A DNA stretch of 64,000 nucleotides from Leptobrachium leishanense (lineage: Eukaryota > Chordata > Amphibia > Anura > Megophryidae), in the NCBI GenBank assembly GCA_009667805.1, contig CM019066.1, positions 1,054,001 to 1,118,000 of the forward strand. Reading direction: 5' to 3'. This document shows, one piece after another, positions 30,300 to 41,649 of the stretch. The number at the start of each line of letters is the position of its first letter. The stretch's first letter is position 1. The notes beneath the pieces are model-generated. The model saw only the letters and a list, made by a program, of their open reading frames with translations. It was not told where the DNA came from and did no database searches. A program made the position numbers and the translations under genes.

Positions 30300-32293
30300 T
30301 CTATATATATAAACGCGAAAGTCCTGACTCTCTGACTCATCAACGCCCAGCTGAAACCGTTTAACCTAGGAACGTGAAATTTTGAAGGTGCACTGTTTTT
30401 ATGATGTAGGCGCCCAATAAGGAAGGATTTTTGGAAAATCCACCCATAAGGGGGTGAAAAAGGGGGTTGAATATTTTAAACAGGATACATAGCTCAAAAA
30501 CAGAAGATGCTACAGATGTGAAAATCGGTATTTAGATTCATCTTGAAAAAAAAAAAACACGTATTTTACCGTTTTTCAAAAATCCAAGTGCAGGGGGGGG
30601 GGGTGAAAAAAGGGGGTTGAATATTTTAAATATTTTAAACAGGATACCTGTATCTCCAAAACAGAAAATGTTACAGACCTGAAAATTGGTATTTAGATTC
30701 GTCTTGAAAAATAAAACAACATGTATTTTCCTTGGGGGGGAAAAAAGGGGGGTTGAATACTTTTATCAGTATACCTATATTTCAAAAACCGAAGATGTTA
30801 CGGGTGTGAAATTTGGTATTTACAACCTTCGTGAAAAAAACCAAACATGTTTTTTGCCATTTTCCACAAATCCAATTGGGGGTGTCGGGAGAAAGGGGTC
30901 TGAATATTTTTATCATTATACCTATATTTCAAAAACCAAAGATGTTACAGACGTGAAATTTAGTATTTACAATCTTCTTGAAAAATAAAACCAGGTGTTT
31001 TACCATTTTCCAAAAATCCCAAGTGGGGGGTGAAAAAAAGGGGGGGCTGAATACTTTTAAACAGGATACCTATATCTCAAAAACAGAAGATGTAACGTGA
31101 TAATTGGTATTTAGATTCGTCTTGAGAAACAAAAAAACACCTATTTTACCATTTTCCAAAAATTATGTGGGAGGGGGCAAAAAGGGGGGGTTGAATATGT
31201 TTATCAGTATACCTATATATCAAAAACCAAAGATGTTACAGGTGTGAAATTTGGTATTTACAATCTTCGTGATAAAAACCAAACATCTGTTTTGCCATTT
31301 TCCACAAATCCAAATAAGGGGGGGGGGTCGAGGGAAAGGGGTCTGAATACTTTTATCAGTATATCTATATCTCCAAAACCAAGATGTTACAGGTGTGAAG
31401 TTTGGTAATTACAATCTTTTGAAAATAAAGAAACAAGTGTTTTACCATTTTCCAAAAATCCAAGTGGGGGGGTAAAAAAGGGGGTGAATACGTTTAAACG
31501 GGATACCTACATCTCAAAAACAGAAGATGTTACAGACGTGAAAATTGGTATTTAGATTTGTCTTGAGAAACAAAAAAACACCTATTTTACCATTTTCCAA
31601 AAATCCAGTGGGAGGGGGAAAAAAGGGGGTTGAATACTTTTATCAGTATACCTATATTTCCAAAACCCAAAGCTGTTACAGGTGTGCAATCTTGCACTTA
31701 CAATCTTCTTGAAAAATAAAAAAACACATGTTTTATCATTTTCCAAGAATCCCACGTGGTGGGTGAAAAAAGGGGGGTGAATACTTTTCAACAGGATAAC
31801 TATATCTCAAAAACAGAAGATGTTACAGATGTGAAAATTGTTATTTAGATTTGTTTTGAAATAAAACAACACGTATTTTACCATTTTCCAAAAATCCAGC
31901 GGGAGGGGCAAAAAGGGGGATGAATACCTTTATCACTATACCTATATTTCAAAAACCAATGATGTTACAGGTGTGAAATTCCATATTTACGATCTTCGTG
32001 CAAAAAAACAACATGTTTTACCATTTTATGAAAATCCAGTTAAGGGGGGTGGGGGAAAGGGATGTGAATACTTTTATCAATATACCTATATTTCAAAAAC
32101 CAAAGATGTTACAGGTGTGCAATTTGGCACTTACACTCTACTTGAAAAGTAAAAAAACACGTGTTTTACAATTTTCCAAAAATCCCAAGTGGGAGGAAAG
32201 GGGGGTTCTACCAAAAAAACATCAAGTTTCTTTTAAAAAACAATTTTAACAAATCCTAAAATCCATGCGAGTGAAGCCGCGGGTAAAAGCTAG
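30300..32293 (+). mobile_element. Non-autonomous Helitron filled with a tandem array
   Basis: The 5' end TCTATATATATAAACGCGAA follows A, and the 3' end GCCGCGGGTAAAAGCTAG is followed by T. This is the TC...CTAG structure inserted between A and T without duplication that defines Helitrons, with a short GC-rich hairpin (GCGAGTGAAGCCGC) just before CTAG. Length 1,994 bp, no Rep/helicase. The start also shows CCTGACTCTCTGACTCATCA, common in vertebrate Helitron 5' ends. About 1.75 kb of the inside is a tandem repeat. Confidence 0.92.
30430..32225 (+). repeat. About 146-bp tandem repeat, 12 units, inside the Helitron
   Basis: Each unit carries GAAGATGTTACAG(G/A)TGTGAAA, TTTTACCATTTTCCAAAAATCC, then a G-run followed by GGGTTGAATACTTTTATCAG. 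Successive GATGTTACAG sites lie at about 30,508, 30,668, 30,793, 30,942, 31,089, 31,231, 31,385, 31,527, 31,671, 31,819, 31,960 and 32,106. Alternating unit types (ATTGGTATTTAGATTCG versus TTTGGTATTTACAATCTT) suggest a higher-order dimer. Confidence 0.92.
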
Positions 32294-32294
32294 T

Positions 32295-32980
32295 ATAACA
32301 TACTGGACAAGCCATGATGTGCTAATCTACTGGCTGTGCCTCTTCCACCCCAAAATACAAACAAACAATGTCTCTTATTATCCCCATCAATGATCAGCCA
32401 CGAGATAAACAGACGCCATAGAAATACTGAAAAAGATTCCAGAAAAGCAAAACGTATTTAAAATAATATATATATATATATATTCCATATAAAGAACGTG
32501 TATATACTATGCTTATAGTAACCGTGCTGTGTAATGTTTACTAAGGTACAATCCATAACATATGAAGCATAGTGTGGGGCAGTCTGCTCTGGTGTTCCCT
32601 GTATAAAAGGATTGGCGCGCTGACAAGGTGTAGGTGGGAACCTCACAATACTCCTCAGTCAGTCTTGCTTTTCAGCATCGCCCGGATCGGCCAGCTGCTG
32701 CTGATAGTCCATATCATATTTCAACTGACATCATCTTATAATTGTACTTGAAGAACTATTCCAGTTCCCGAAGAAATGATGCTCTTACGTCTGTCTATCA
32801 TAAACGACATCCATCTAGAGCAGACTTGCAATCCCGCGATCTGGGTAGCAACTAATTATTTGTTTCTGCAGCGGAAATATAAATTTAATATGCAGGCGGG
32901 TGTTATTTGTACCTCCTTCTGCAATGTAATTGTTTTGTTTGCCTTTCGTAACCATGACAGAAAGACTTGGTCTCTTGAAT
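32295..32980. other. Unclassified DNA
   Basis: No gene supported; a short TATA microsatellite is at about 32,467. Confidence 0.35.
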
Positions 32981-33620
32981 GGAATTTGACGTGCACTGGT
33001 GGACCTCCTAGTTCTATAGAATGGAGTATGATGATGTAGAATGGTAGGGGTGGGGTTCTTATAATCAATAATAATTATACCCAGTAGTCAGTTTATTTGC
33101 AGAGGTCCAAGTCAACAATGGTTTGCGCAACTTGGCTGTCAGTCAAAGTCAGCTGGGAGAAATGCAATTGGTTTGGGCAATCGTTTCCCACCCAATGACT
33201 AGAACTCAGTTATGACAGTCGTGTTACATTGCTCACCACCCACTGATATATTTGTGAACAGAACTGCACAAGCCGACAACAACTGCCTAGCATTGTCTTG
33301 GAGAACACAAACTCTGAATGGAGTTTGACATGCACTGGTGGACCTACTAATTCTATAGAATGGGGTGTGATGATGTAGAATGGTGGGGGTGGGGTTCTAA
33401 TAATCAATTAAAATTATATCCAGTCTATTCTCAGAGGTCTGACTCAGCAATGGATTGTGCAACATGGCTGTCAATCAAAGTCAGCTGGGAGAATCGCAAT
33501 TGGTTGGGCAATCATTTCCCGAGCCAATGAGTAGAACTCAATCACAACAGTCGTGTTGCACAGCTCACCGTCCACTTAGATATTTGTGAATTGACCTACA
33601 CATGCTGGCAACTGCCAAGC
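32981..33620. repeat. Two-unit tandem duplication, period 339 bp
   Basis: GGAATTTGACGTGCACTGGTGGACC at 32,981 recurs at 33,320 (GGAGTTTGACATGCACTGG), followed in both by TTCTATAGAATGG, GGGGTGGGGTTCT, GTCAGCTGGGAGAA and TTCCC(A/G)CCAATGA. The two units differ by scattered substitutions and a short deletion. No protein is encoded. Confidence 0.9.
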
Positions 33621-33784
33621 ACTTCCATGGCTTAAATCGGAACCATCCTTAGGTGGTGCCGGACAAAATCCCTACAGCCAGGTTCCCTAATGCCAGCATC
33701 CCAACGGCCAACTTCCAGACAGAACAAGTGCCGGACATCCCAACTTCCCTACACGGCCAACTTCCAGACATCCATAATCCCAGA

Positions 33785-34078
33785 GGATAACCCTAATACT
33801 ATCATCCTAACCCTAGGTTTAAGGGGGTTAGGGCTAGGTTTAGGGGGTATGGGTTAGGGCTAGTTTTAGGGGGGTTAGGGCTAGGTTTAGGGTGGTTAGG
33901 GTTATGGCTAGGTTTAGGGAGTTAGGGTTAGGACTAGATTTAGGGGGGTTTGTGTTAGGGCTAGGTTTGGGGGGTTAGGGTTAGTGCTAGGTTTAGGGGG
34001 TTAGGGCAAGGTTTAGTGGGTTAGGGGGTTAGAGCTAGGTTTAGGGGGTTAGGGAGTAGGGTTAGTGTTAGCCGCTGG
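33785..34078 (+). repeat. Degenerate telomere-like GGGTTAGGGCTAGGTTTAG array
   Basis: Roughly a dozen units of 20-29 bp built from GGGGGTTAGGGCTAGGTTTA variants. Some GGGTTAGGGTTAG stretches equal the vertebrate telomere hexamer, but the period is longer and irregular. It lies wholly between the arms of the fold-back element. Confidence 0.85.
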
Positions 34079-34092
34079 GATTTTAGATGTCT

Positions 34093-34285
34093 GGAAGTTG
34101 CCCGTCAGGGAGTTGTCTGTGTAGTGAAGTTGGCTGTGTTGGGAAGTTGGCCGTCAGGGAGTTGTCTGTGTAGTGAAGTTAGCCGTGTTGGGAAGTTGGC
34201 CGTCAGGGAGTTGTCTGTGTAGTGAAGTTAGCCGTGTTGGGAAGTTGGCCGTCAGGGAGTTGTCTGTGTAGTGAAGTTAGCCGTC
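34093..34285 (+). repeat. 49-bp tandem repeat, four units
   Basis: GGAAGTTG(G/C)CCGTCAGGGAGTTG starts at 34,093, 34,142, 34,191 and 34,240, followed each time by TCTGTGTAGTGAAGTT. It is built from the same words as the right arm of the fold-back element. Confidence 0.95.
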
Positions 34286-34531
34286 GGGATTTTGGCATTA
34301 GGGAACCTGGTTGTAGGGATTTCGACCCAAACCCATCCTTAGGCCCAGTCCTCGTCGTCCTATGCAAGAATTCACCAATGCTTAATATAGTAGAGGTAAT
34401 GAATCATTAAGGTCATGGTCTAAGAACAGCCACACACAGAGACACAAAGGCAGGGATGGAATGGTGACGTTTGTTACGCCTTGAGAATTCTGATGACGAG
34501 TTTTTCTTTGCAGAGAAGCTCCACACTCTAA

Positions 34532-35422
34532 CAGGGTTATCCAAAGAGATTCGAATTGCTTGAGAAAGGTAACCGAACGCTGAAAATCAGCCTTCGGTTA
34601 CCTTTCCTGGCCATTCGGCTATCCAGAGAGCAGGCAATTCGCCAAATCCTGGCGAATGCCTGAACATACGGTGCCTGTTCGGTCCCTGTTCGAGGGCAGT
34701 GAAATCCCCATGAAAAGCACTGCTTCGGCTATTCAGGAACACAAACCAGCAGTGAAAGGTTCCCCTAATGTCCTGCCATTCGTGGTTTAATTCGGCAAAT
34801 TTATTCAGGCGAATCCCATAGGCTTCAATGTTAAAAATATTCCCGTTTTAATTCAATATCTAATAAACCGTTCATTTAAAATTCTGCAGCAAAAAGTCTC
34901 TTTATTTATAGATTTTTTAGGATACTTAAGCATTTTTCTGAATTTTTTAAAAAAAAATTAAAAGTCCGATTTTTTTTTTGATTTTTTTTTCAGTTTACTT
35001 ATTTTTGTTGTAACAGCCCTCTTTATTGTCATTCCCTGGACCTCCTGTGAAAATTTCAGACATTTTCGCTCAGTAGTTTCTTTGCAACAGCAGTTTCATT
35101 TTCCCAGATTCATACAAATTTTTTCTAATTTATTCACTGCCTCCTCTACGTCACAGCTGCTTCGGCTCTGTGTGATTCGGCTCCTGTTCGGCTCCTGTTC
35201 GGCTTTTTCGAAGGTTATCCAGATGTTTTGCTTGTTTTCAGCGTGCATTCGGTTAGTTTTCGTCAGGTTTGCGGCAGCTTTTCCCTGCAATTCGGGACCT
35301 TGTGGTACTTGCTGAATACACCGCAGGGTCACCGAAATGCAATCGGCAAAAGGAACCGAATTGAAGAGAACGAAAAGTCACCGAACGTGCAGTGACTTTT
35401 CGAATCTCTTTGGATAACCCTG
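34532..35422. mobile_element. CAGGGTTATTC MITE, inverted orientation, TSD TAA
   Basis: 891 bp flanked by TAA on both sides. In this copy the GAAAGGTAACC/GGTTACCTTTC hairpin is at the left and the CACCGAACGTG...GTGACTTTTCG hairpin at the right, i.e. opposite orientation to 15,626. No coding function. Confidence 0.92.
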
Positions 35423-35425
35423 TAA

Positions 35426-36313
35426 ATCTAGATCTAGAAATGAATTTTGTTATTGAGCAGCGAGAGGAAAAAAACAAAAAAAAGAGGCTTGATTCTCCTG
35501 AAGAAGGTGAAGCCTGTCTGAAAGGGAGTTGCCGCGGAGTGGCTTTATGCTGCAGTCACACACCTTACTCAATCAGCATCCTCATTATGTGTTGATGAAA
35601 CATTGGGTGTAGTAGAGCTCTGAGTTGTCTCTTTATTCTGACCCGCGAGATCAGACGTTAATGAAGACCAGTCACCAGCAGCAGCCAGCTAAGGTGGAGC
35701 CCGTATCATTAGGCAGACAGCTAGGGTAAAATCACCCCCAGGCATGGGAGTCCACATTAACCCACACAGTTGGAACAGTCTCCCAGTAATTAGGATAATG
35801 CTCTATCTTCTGCAAAGTCAGGCAGGGAGAAAACCAAAACACAGCAATTGTGATGTTAATACGGCGAAACCAGAGGCTGTTTATAATAAACGTGTCAATG
35901 CTCTCTATTTATGAGGCCTGGTGTGGAATCGGTTTCAGGTTTGATTGTGTCCAACTTTTATAAGGATTGAGGATAAGAAAACGCTCATTATGTGACAATT
36001 CGAAGGCTCCGCAGGGGTTAGGGCGCATGTTTAAGGAGCTCTGTACCTCATCAGTGACATTGACATTGTGATGGACCGATTGCCTATGTGAAAATCACCA
36101 GGGATTCCGCGGATTTACCTTAGAACCAAAAAAATGTAAAAATGACTTGAAAGTAACTGCATGATATTGCGGTCGCTGACAATGCTGAAACAGAAGAGTC
36201 GTTTGCAATTAGGATATTCCTTAGAAATACATTAAAAGGCCAAGCTTAATGAGCCTTAATTAATCCAGGCTGGTAAAAGGGGCATTTAGCCGCAATTGGA
36301 ATCCCCGAAGCAG
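35426..36313. other. Unclassified DNA
   Basis: No supported gene. Sequence near 36,250-36,300 resembles that near 6,730 and 5,105. Confidence 0.35.
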
Positions 36314-36316
36314 TTA

Positions 36317-36744
36317 TGCTGGGGTCAGACCAGCGCATTTTTAACGTGCGTTCTGGCGCACTTAATCACGGCCGCAGTAGCAGCAAATGACGGGCAATGA
36401 CGGCCAATATACGAAGTACGGTCACACGAAAGTCCGGCCACGCAACGCAAGTGGAAAATGAACGCATATTTTAGAGAATGCAGAACCGTTTGTACTGACG
36501 TACAGACTGCGCTGCGTCCGCATAGCGGTGTGTGTGCGTGATTAGGAGACGTCAGACGCTGCTCATGTCCGGCCAACATAACGTCCAGACACCCAAAGTT
36601 TCCTGGTTTGGATCAGTAACAAATCACGCACAAAAATGCACATCGTCTGACCGTTTTCATGCATTCCGTGAAAAAAATACGTCAATGCGTTCGGACGCAC
36701 TTTTTGACGGTTGCTGCGAATAATGCATTCGTCTGACCCTAGCC
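36317..36744. mobile_element. Harbinger-like MITE, TSD TTA
   Basis: GCTGGGGTCAGACCAGCGCA ... TCTGACCCTAGCC, 428 bp, TTA on both sides; inverted relative to 28,023 and 42,562. Confidence 0.88.
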
Positions 36745-36747
36745 TTA

Positions 36748-37430
36748 TCGGACGTCGGCGAAAAACGCAGAATTGCGCCGATAACCACTGAATTGCACCG
36801 AATTGAAGAAAGAAAGAAACAAAGGAAGTCCCCTGTTCTCCTAATAGGAGTTTCGATCAATAAAAATGTGTCCAAATATTAATAATGCCCTTTAAAAATT
36901 AATAAAAAGGTCTGTTCCAAAATACAAAAAGGCTTTAAATATAGTGAAAAAAACAAAAAGTTCATCAAAAAAATACTAAAAGGTTTTTTTTGCAAAAAAT
37001 AAATAGTCTTCAAATTTTTTTCAAGGATTCCCCTGTCGAACTGAACAACAGAAAATCAGGGCATTTCGATAGAATTTCGGCATTCTGTGAATAGAAGACA
37101 CGATAGTCTTCTATGGGACAATTTTGGTGCCGGCGAAGTGCACTGTATTTCGCTGTCAGTTCGCCTATATTTGATGAAATGACAGCTTAGTGAAAGGTTT
37201 CAGAAAGTATTTTTACCAGGAGGATACGTTGAGATTTCTCTCGTTTTCAAGTATGTCCTGGATGGCGAGTATGTACCATTAGGTGTTTTGTCCAAGGACA
37301 CTTACTGGAGAGGTGCTCTTGCTGGGATCGAACCCATGACTCCACAGTTATAGAGCACTCATATTACCTCTACTCCACCGTTCAGTGCAATTTGGGGCCA
37401 ATTCGGATGTTAGCGAATAACCCCTTAGGA
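36748..37430. mobile_element. Truncated relative of the CAGGGTTATTC MITE with SINE insertion
   Basis: Lacks a left terminus. GCACCGAATTGAAG, TCAGGGCATTTCGATAG, GTCTTCTATGGGACAATTTT and GCCAATTCGG...GCGAATAACCCC align with the right part of 26,646-27,615. A SINE interrupts it at 37,206. Confidence 0.65.
37206..37381 (-). mobile_element. tRNA-derived SINE with LINE tail
   Basis: Minus-strand copy of 25,823: tail TTTACCAGGAGGATACGTTG, then CGAGTATGTACCATTAGGTG, CCAAGGACACTTACTGGAGA and head GCTGGGATCGAACCCATGAC ... TTACCTCTACTCCACC. Inserted into the MITE remnant. Confidence 0.85.
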
Positions 37431-37492
37431 AGATATTGTGGTTTTGTGATTACTACTTTCGTGTCTTAGGTTTCACATAGAGCAGGTATCGG

Positions 37493-37617
37493 CAGCCTTG
37501 GCCCTCCAGATGTTTTGGAACTACAACTCCCAAGAAGCTCAGCCGCTTATTAGGTTTACTGAGCATAGGGGGAAATATATGCTAAAACATCTGGAGGGTA
37601 AAGCCCGCTGACCCTTG
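37493..37617. mobile_element. hAT-like MITE (CAGGTATCGGCAGCC)
   Basis: 125 bp with inverted ends CAGGTATCGGCAGCCTTGGC / CCCGCTGACCCTTG and internal CCAGATGTTTTGGAACTACA. Same style as 44,798, 52,075 and 59,513. The 8-bp flanks only partly agree. Confidence 0.7.
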
Positions 37618-37621
37618 ACAT

Positions 37622-37741
37622 TATTATTATTAATCTTTATTTATAAAGCGCCAGCATATTCCGCAGCGCTGTACAATGGGCACAGTATAGACAGGGTTAC
37701 AATACATTGAACATCATTTGACAAACCAGTAGACATAGAGA
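37622..37741 (-). mobile_element. L2-like LINE tail fragment
   Basis: ATTATTATTAATCTTTATTTATAAAGCGCCAGCATATTCC and GCAGCGCTGTACAATGGGCA are the reverse complement of the tail at 41,580-41,640. Confidence 0.85.
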
Positions 37742-37965
37742 ATCGTTACCACATTTCACTTGTCCGTAAACATCGTTCACATTGTATTGTAAACATTGTT
37801 CCAAATTGGAAGCGTTTTGTCACATTGTCCGGTCCGCGGTAACACATTATTCTCCATGCGAAGATTATATTTTTCCTCTCCATTTTTTTTGGTGGTGTAA
37901 TTATATTTGGCATATTTCTATTTTTTGGGAAGGGGGGGGGGCGCAAAACAATAAGTATAAAGATT
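37742..37965. other. Unclassified DNA
   Basis: Nothing recognised. Confidence 0.3.
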
Positions 37966-38920
37966 TATTTATTTATAAAGGATTTTACCAGGAAGGATAC
38001 AGTCAGGGTTATTCAAAAAGATTCGAAAAGTCACCGCACGTTCGGTGACTTTTCGTTCTCTTCAATTCGGTTCCTTTTACCGATCCCATTTCGGTGACCC
38101 TGCGGTGTATTCAGCAAACACCACAGGGTCCCCAAATTGCAGGGAAAAGCTACCGCAAACCCGACGAAAACTAACCGCAAAACCCGCCGAATGCACGCTG
38201 AAAACCCGCAAAAACATCTGGAGTAACCCGCCGAAGACGCCGGAAAAAAACGAGCAAGAGCTGATCACACCCAGCGAAGCCGCCGGAAAAAGCCGAGACC
38301 GCAGAAGAGGCAGTGAATAAATTAGGAAAACAGTTTGCATGAATGATTGAAAAGTGAAACGCTGTTTGCGAAGAAACTACTGAGCGAAAATGTCTGAAAT
38401 TTACATATGAGGTCCAGGGAATGATAATAAAAAGGGCTGTTACAGAAAAAATAAGTAAAGTTAAAAAAAAAAATCTGACTTTTTAAAAAAAAAAATCTAT
38501 AAATAAAGAGCCTCTTTACTGCAGAATTCTATAATGAACGGTTTATTAGATATTGGATTAAAACGGGAATATTTTTAACATTGAAGCCTATGGGATTCTC
38601 TTGAATAAACCTGCCGAATGAAACCACCGAATGGCAGGGCATTTCGGGAACCTTTCACTGCTGGTTTGTGTTCTCTGAATAGATGAAGCAGTGCTTTTTA
38701 TGGGGATTTCACTGCCCTCGAACAGGCAACAAACAGGCACTGTATGTTCAGGCAATTCGCCAGGATTTGGCAAATTGCCTGCTCTCTGGATAGCCGAATG
38801 GCCAAGAAAGGTAACCGAATGCTGATTTTTCAGCGTTCGGTTACCTTTCTCAAGCAATTCGGATCTCTTTGAATAACCCTGATTGAGATTTCTCTCGTTT
38901 TCAAGTATGTCCTGGGTGGA
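37966..38920 (-). mobile_element. LINE/SINE tail split by a MITE
   Basis: TTATAAAGGATTTTACCAGG...GATAC at 37,970-38,000 continues after the MITE as TTGAGATTTCTCTCGTTTTC...GTCCTGG at 38,884-38,918. Only tail sequence is present, so LINE or SINE origin cannot be told. Confidence 0.8.
38004..38881. mobile_element. CAGGGTTATTC MITE in a LINE tail
   Basis: 878 bp, ends CAGGGTTATTCAAAAAGA / CTCTTTGAATAACCCTG, flanks AGT/ATT. The uninterrupted tail elsewhere reads CATTGAG at this point, so a 3-bp ATT duplication with one substitution explains the junction. Both subterminal hairpins are present. Confidence 0.92.
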
Positions 38921-40169
38921 CGGAAGGATCGGTACAGTGACTGTTCACCCAGTTTGTCTTATGATGACTCTTTCAGTTGTGCGTGATTGACGCAGGCTCC
39001 CACCCCTCAATCCGCAGACTTAAATACACATAATTACGTAGACGGAGAGGGATTGAAAGCTCTAAATAACGATAGCTGGGAGCAAAGAAAGGATAGAGGT
39101 GACTTTATAGAAACTCCCAGATATTCCAAGGGATTTAGCAGAGCGTAGGGTGGGGGGGGGGGGGGGTTGGCGGGAAAATGATGGGAGAAAGCAATGTAAC
39201 CTATAGCTGGAAGGAGGGAAAGTAGGTGAGGAGGGAGGGAAAATGTTGTATGAAGCAGCCTTCCAGTGGAGACATTGGTGGAACGTATGAATCCTTGGGC
39301 TAAATATACAGAGACAAAGGGTAAAGCTCTTCTTTTACTTGGGAAATGGCCAAACTGATTGGATTGTATCAGCCAAAAGCATCATTGTATCAAGCTATCA
39401 TAAAAGGCTAAGCAGAGCAAAGTGGGGGGCGACATGAACATGTACAATGGGTTCATGTAGGAATCCTTTAATGTGCAAATTACCTGTACATGAAACGGAC
39501 TCGCAGGCCTTTTCAGTGGCAGAGGAGAGCACCTCTTGTAAAAGAAGAGCCATAAAAACAATGGCGTCTGGGTGATTGCTTGGGACATAACCCCTAGTAG
39601 AGCGGGAAAAGGACCCCCAGCAGCGGCAACCACTCAGTCCACGGTCCAGCAGTTTTCAAGCTCTGCTCATCACGGGCAGCTCTGGATATTTTCTACTAAA
39701 AATAATAAAATAATCAGAGAAATAAAACAAACAAACAAAAAAAAACGCACGTACAGAAAAACAATGAAGACAAGAATAACGACGAAGCAAGTCCTTTCGG
39801 CAACGGAAACCGATTTCACACAGTCTAATAAAGCAAATTTAGCATAGAATAAAAATCACAACCGAGCAAAGTACTAAGGGAAAAAGATCATTTGGGGAGA
39901 TTTGATCCAAAGTAGTTAAAAAATAGTTAAAAAAAAGGAAAAGGATACATGAAGGTAATATAGATCTATACTCATCCACTAATTACTTTTATTTATGACA
40001 TTTGGCCAGTAATAAAACTGACTTATTTCATTTTTATTATACATATTACAACATATATTTAATTACATGTCATGTTGCAAATATATATAATACCACATTA
40101 GGATATGTTTGGATGTAAGTATAGTTTCAGAAATAAATTTAATTATATATTATTATATATTAGTCCAAT
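38921..40169. other. Unclassified DNA
   Basis: No gene supported. Poly-G tract at about 39,153-39,166. A weak open frame lies on the minus strand at 39,382-39,633 without recognisable domain. Confidence 0.35.
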
Positions 40170-40262
40170 AAAAAAGTTATCACTACGCACTGCTATACTC
40201 TAATTTTTATATATATATATATAAAATACACCAGGAGGGCAGCACTCAACCTTTACTAAGCA
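40170..40262 (-). repeat. Unclassified repeat, inverted copy of 24,381
   Basis: See the matching blocks described at 24,381-24,565. Confidence 0.6.
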
Positions 40263-40274
40263 TAACGGGTGGGA

Positions 40275-40605
40275 CTAAAAGATTTTTATTCTTTTTAATC
40301 TGCAGCAAAAAGTCACTTTATTTATTTCTTAGGATCTTCCAGGCATTTGTCGGCAAAACAAAGTTCCGTTTTTTTTTTAAATAGTTTTTTTTCTGTAACA
40401 GACCTTTTTATTATCATTCATAGGACTTTATATGTTAATTCCAGACATTTTCGTTCAGTAGTGGTTTTTTTGAAAACAGCGTTTCAATTTTTACACTTTC
40501 AATCTTTTTTTTTTAACCCCGTCCAGCGACTTGTCGGCTTTTTTTATCTGTTGGTTGCTAATCACTTGTCATCGCAGGGTTCTTGGAGAGAACGTTCAGT
40601 GGCGT
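40275..40605. mobile_element. CAGGGTTATTC MITE interior fragment
   Basis: CTGCAGCAAAAAGTCACTTTATTTAT, TGTAACAGACCTTTTTATTATCATTC and CCAGACATTTTCGTTCAGTAGT match the middle of 34,532-35,422. Both termini are missing. Confidence 0.75.
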
Positions 40606-40609
40606 AGGC

Positions 40610-41445
40610 TTCTTGCAATAGGCGGATACCCTGATCTCTCTCCTCCTGTCCTTTCCAAAGTCAGTGACGGTTTATCTGGCATTTCCTCCTGGATGGCCTC
40701 CCACCACCTAAAGATCAACATGTCTAAGACTGAGCTCCTACCAATTCCTCCCTCTAATGCCTCCCCACCTCCTGACTTTTCCATCACTGTGGATGGTATC
40801 ACTATCTCCCCATCAAGCCAGGTTCGCTGTCTTGGAGTTACGCTTGACTCTGCTCTTTCCTTCATCCCCCACATTCAGTCTCTTTCCTCCTCCTGCCACT
40901 ACCAACTACGTAATATTTCCAGAATTCGGCCATTTCTTACCGCTGTCACCACAAAACAACTCATACACGCCCTGGTAATCTCCCGACTTGACTATTGCAA
41001 TAATCTCTTATCTGGCCTCCCTCTGTCCCGCCTCTCCCCCCTACAATCCATCCTGAACGCCTCCGCCAGGCTAATTCACCTCACCCGCCGCTCTGTCTCT
41101 GCCGCTCCCCTCTGCGAGTCCCTTCACTGGCTCCCCATCCACTGCAGAATTAAGTTCAAAATCCTTATCCTTACCTACAAAACCCTCACTAATTTAGCTC
41201 CCCACTACCTGTCCTCACTAATCACCAAATACACCCCAGCCCGCTCCCTAAGGTCAAACAGTGACCTGCGTCTAGCTTCTCCCCGCATCACCTCTTCCCA
41301 TGATAGACTGCAGGATTTCTCACGCGCAGCCCCCACTCTCTGGAACGCTCTCCCTCGTACAGTCAGACTTTCCCCTAACTTCTCTTCCTTCAAACGCTCC
41401 CTTAAAACATTCCTATTTAGGGAAGCCTACCACCCGACTCACTGA
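40610..41445 (+). pseudogene. L2 reverse transcriptase C-terminal half
   Basis: Open to a natural stop. Blocks: SGISSWMASHHLKINMSKTE, RCLGVTLDSALSFIPHI, LRNISRIRPFLTAVTTKQLI, ALVISRLDYCNNLLSGLP, ARLIHLTRRS and ESLHWLPIHCRIKFKILILT, the order seen in L2/CR1-type ORF2 after the catalytic core. The catalytic ADD box is missing through 5' truncation, so it is inactive despite the intact frame. Confidence 0.9.
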
Positions 41446-41645
41446 CGCAACCATCAATCACTCACCTCCTGTTTCCAACCCCAACCCCTCCTAGATTGTG
41501 AGTTCCTACGGGAATAGGGCCCTCATCTCCTCCTGTACTGTTTGTCAAATGTTGTTCATTGTATTGTAACCCGGTCTATACTGTGCTTATTGTACAGCGC
41601 TGCGGAATATGCTGGCGCTTTATAAATAAAGAAGAATAATAATCC
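40610..41645 (+). mobile_element. L2-like LINE, 5'-truncated
   Basis: Contains the last roughly 280 codons of an L2-type ORF and the 3' UTR with the tail GTACAGCGCTGCGGAATATG ... GCGCTTTATAAATAAAG, ending in AAT repeats. Two further tails lie at 24,988 and 37,622. Confidence 0.9.
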
Positions 41646-41649
41646 CCCT

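Larger units (their letters stand above)
33654..34332. mobile_element. Fold-back element with telomere-like core, 9-11 bp TSD
   Basis: Inverted arms: CCCTACAGCCAGGTTCCCTA with ATGCCAGCATCCCAACGGCC at left, mirrored by ATTTTGGCATTAGGGAACCT and GGTTGTAGGG at right. CCATCCTTAGG is present immediately outside both ends (33,643-33,653; 34,333-34,343). Between the arms are a GGGTTAG-rich array and a 49-bp tandem. Long inverted arms plus a roughly 9-bp duplication recall MULE/fold-back elements, but no transposase is seen and the assignment is open. Confidence 0.7.

Noticed and set aside
33785..34078. True telomere or chromosome end
   Set aside because: Units are irregular and longer than six bases and lie between transposon-like arms.
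39382..39633. Exon-like minus-strand frame ending near GTAATT
   Set aside because: Weak donor, no domain, no acceptor of note.
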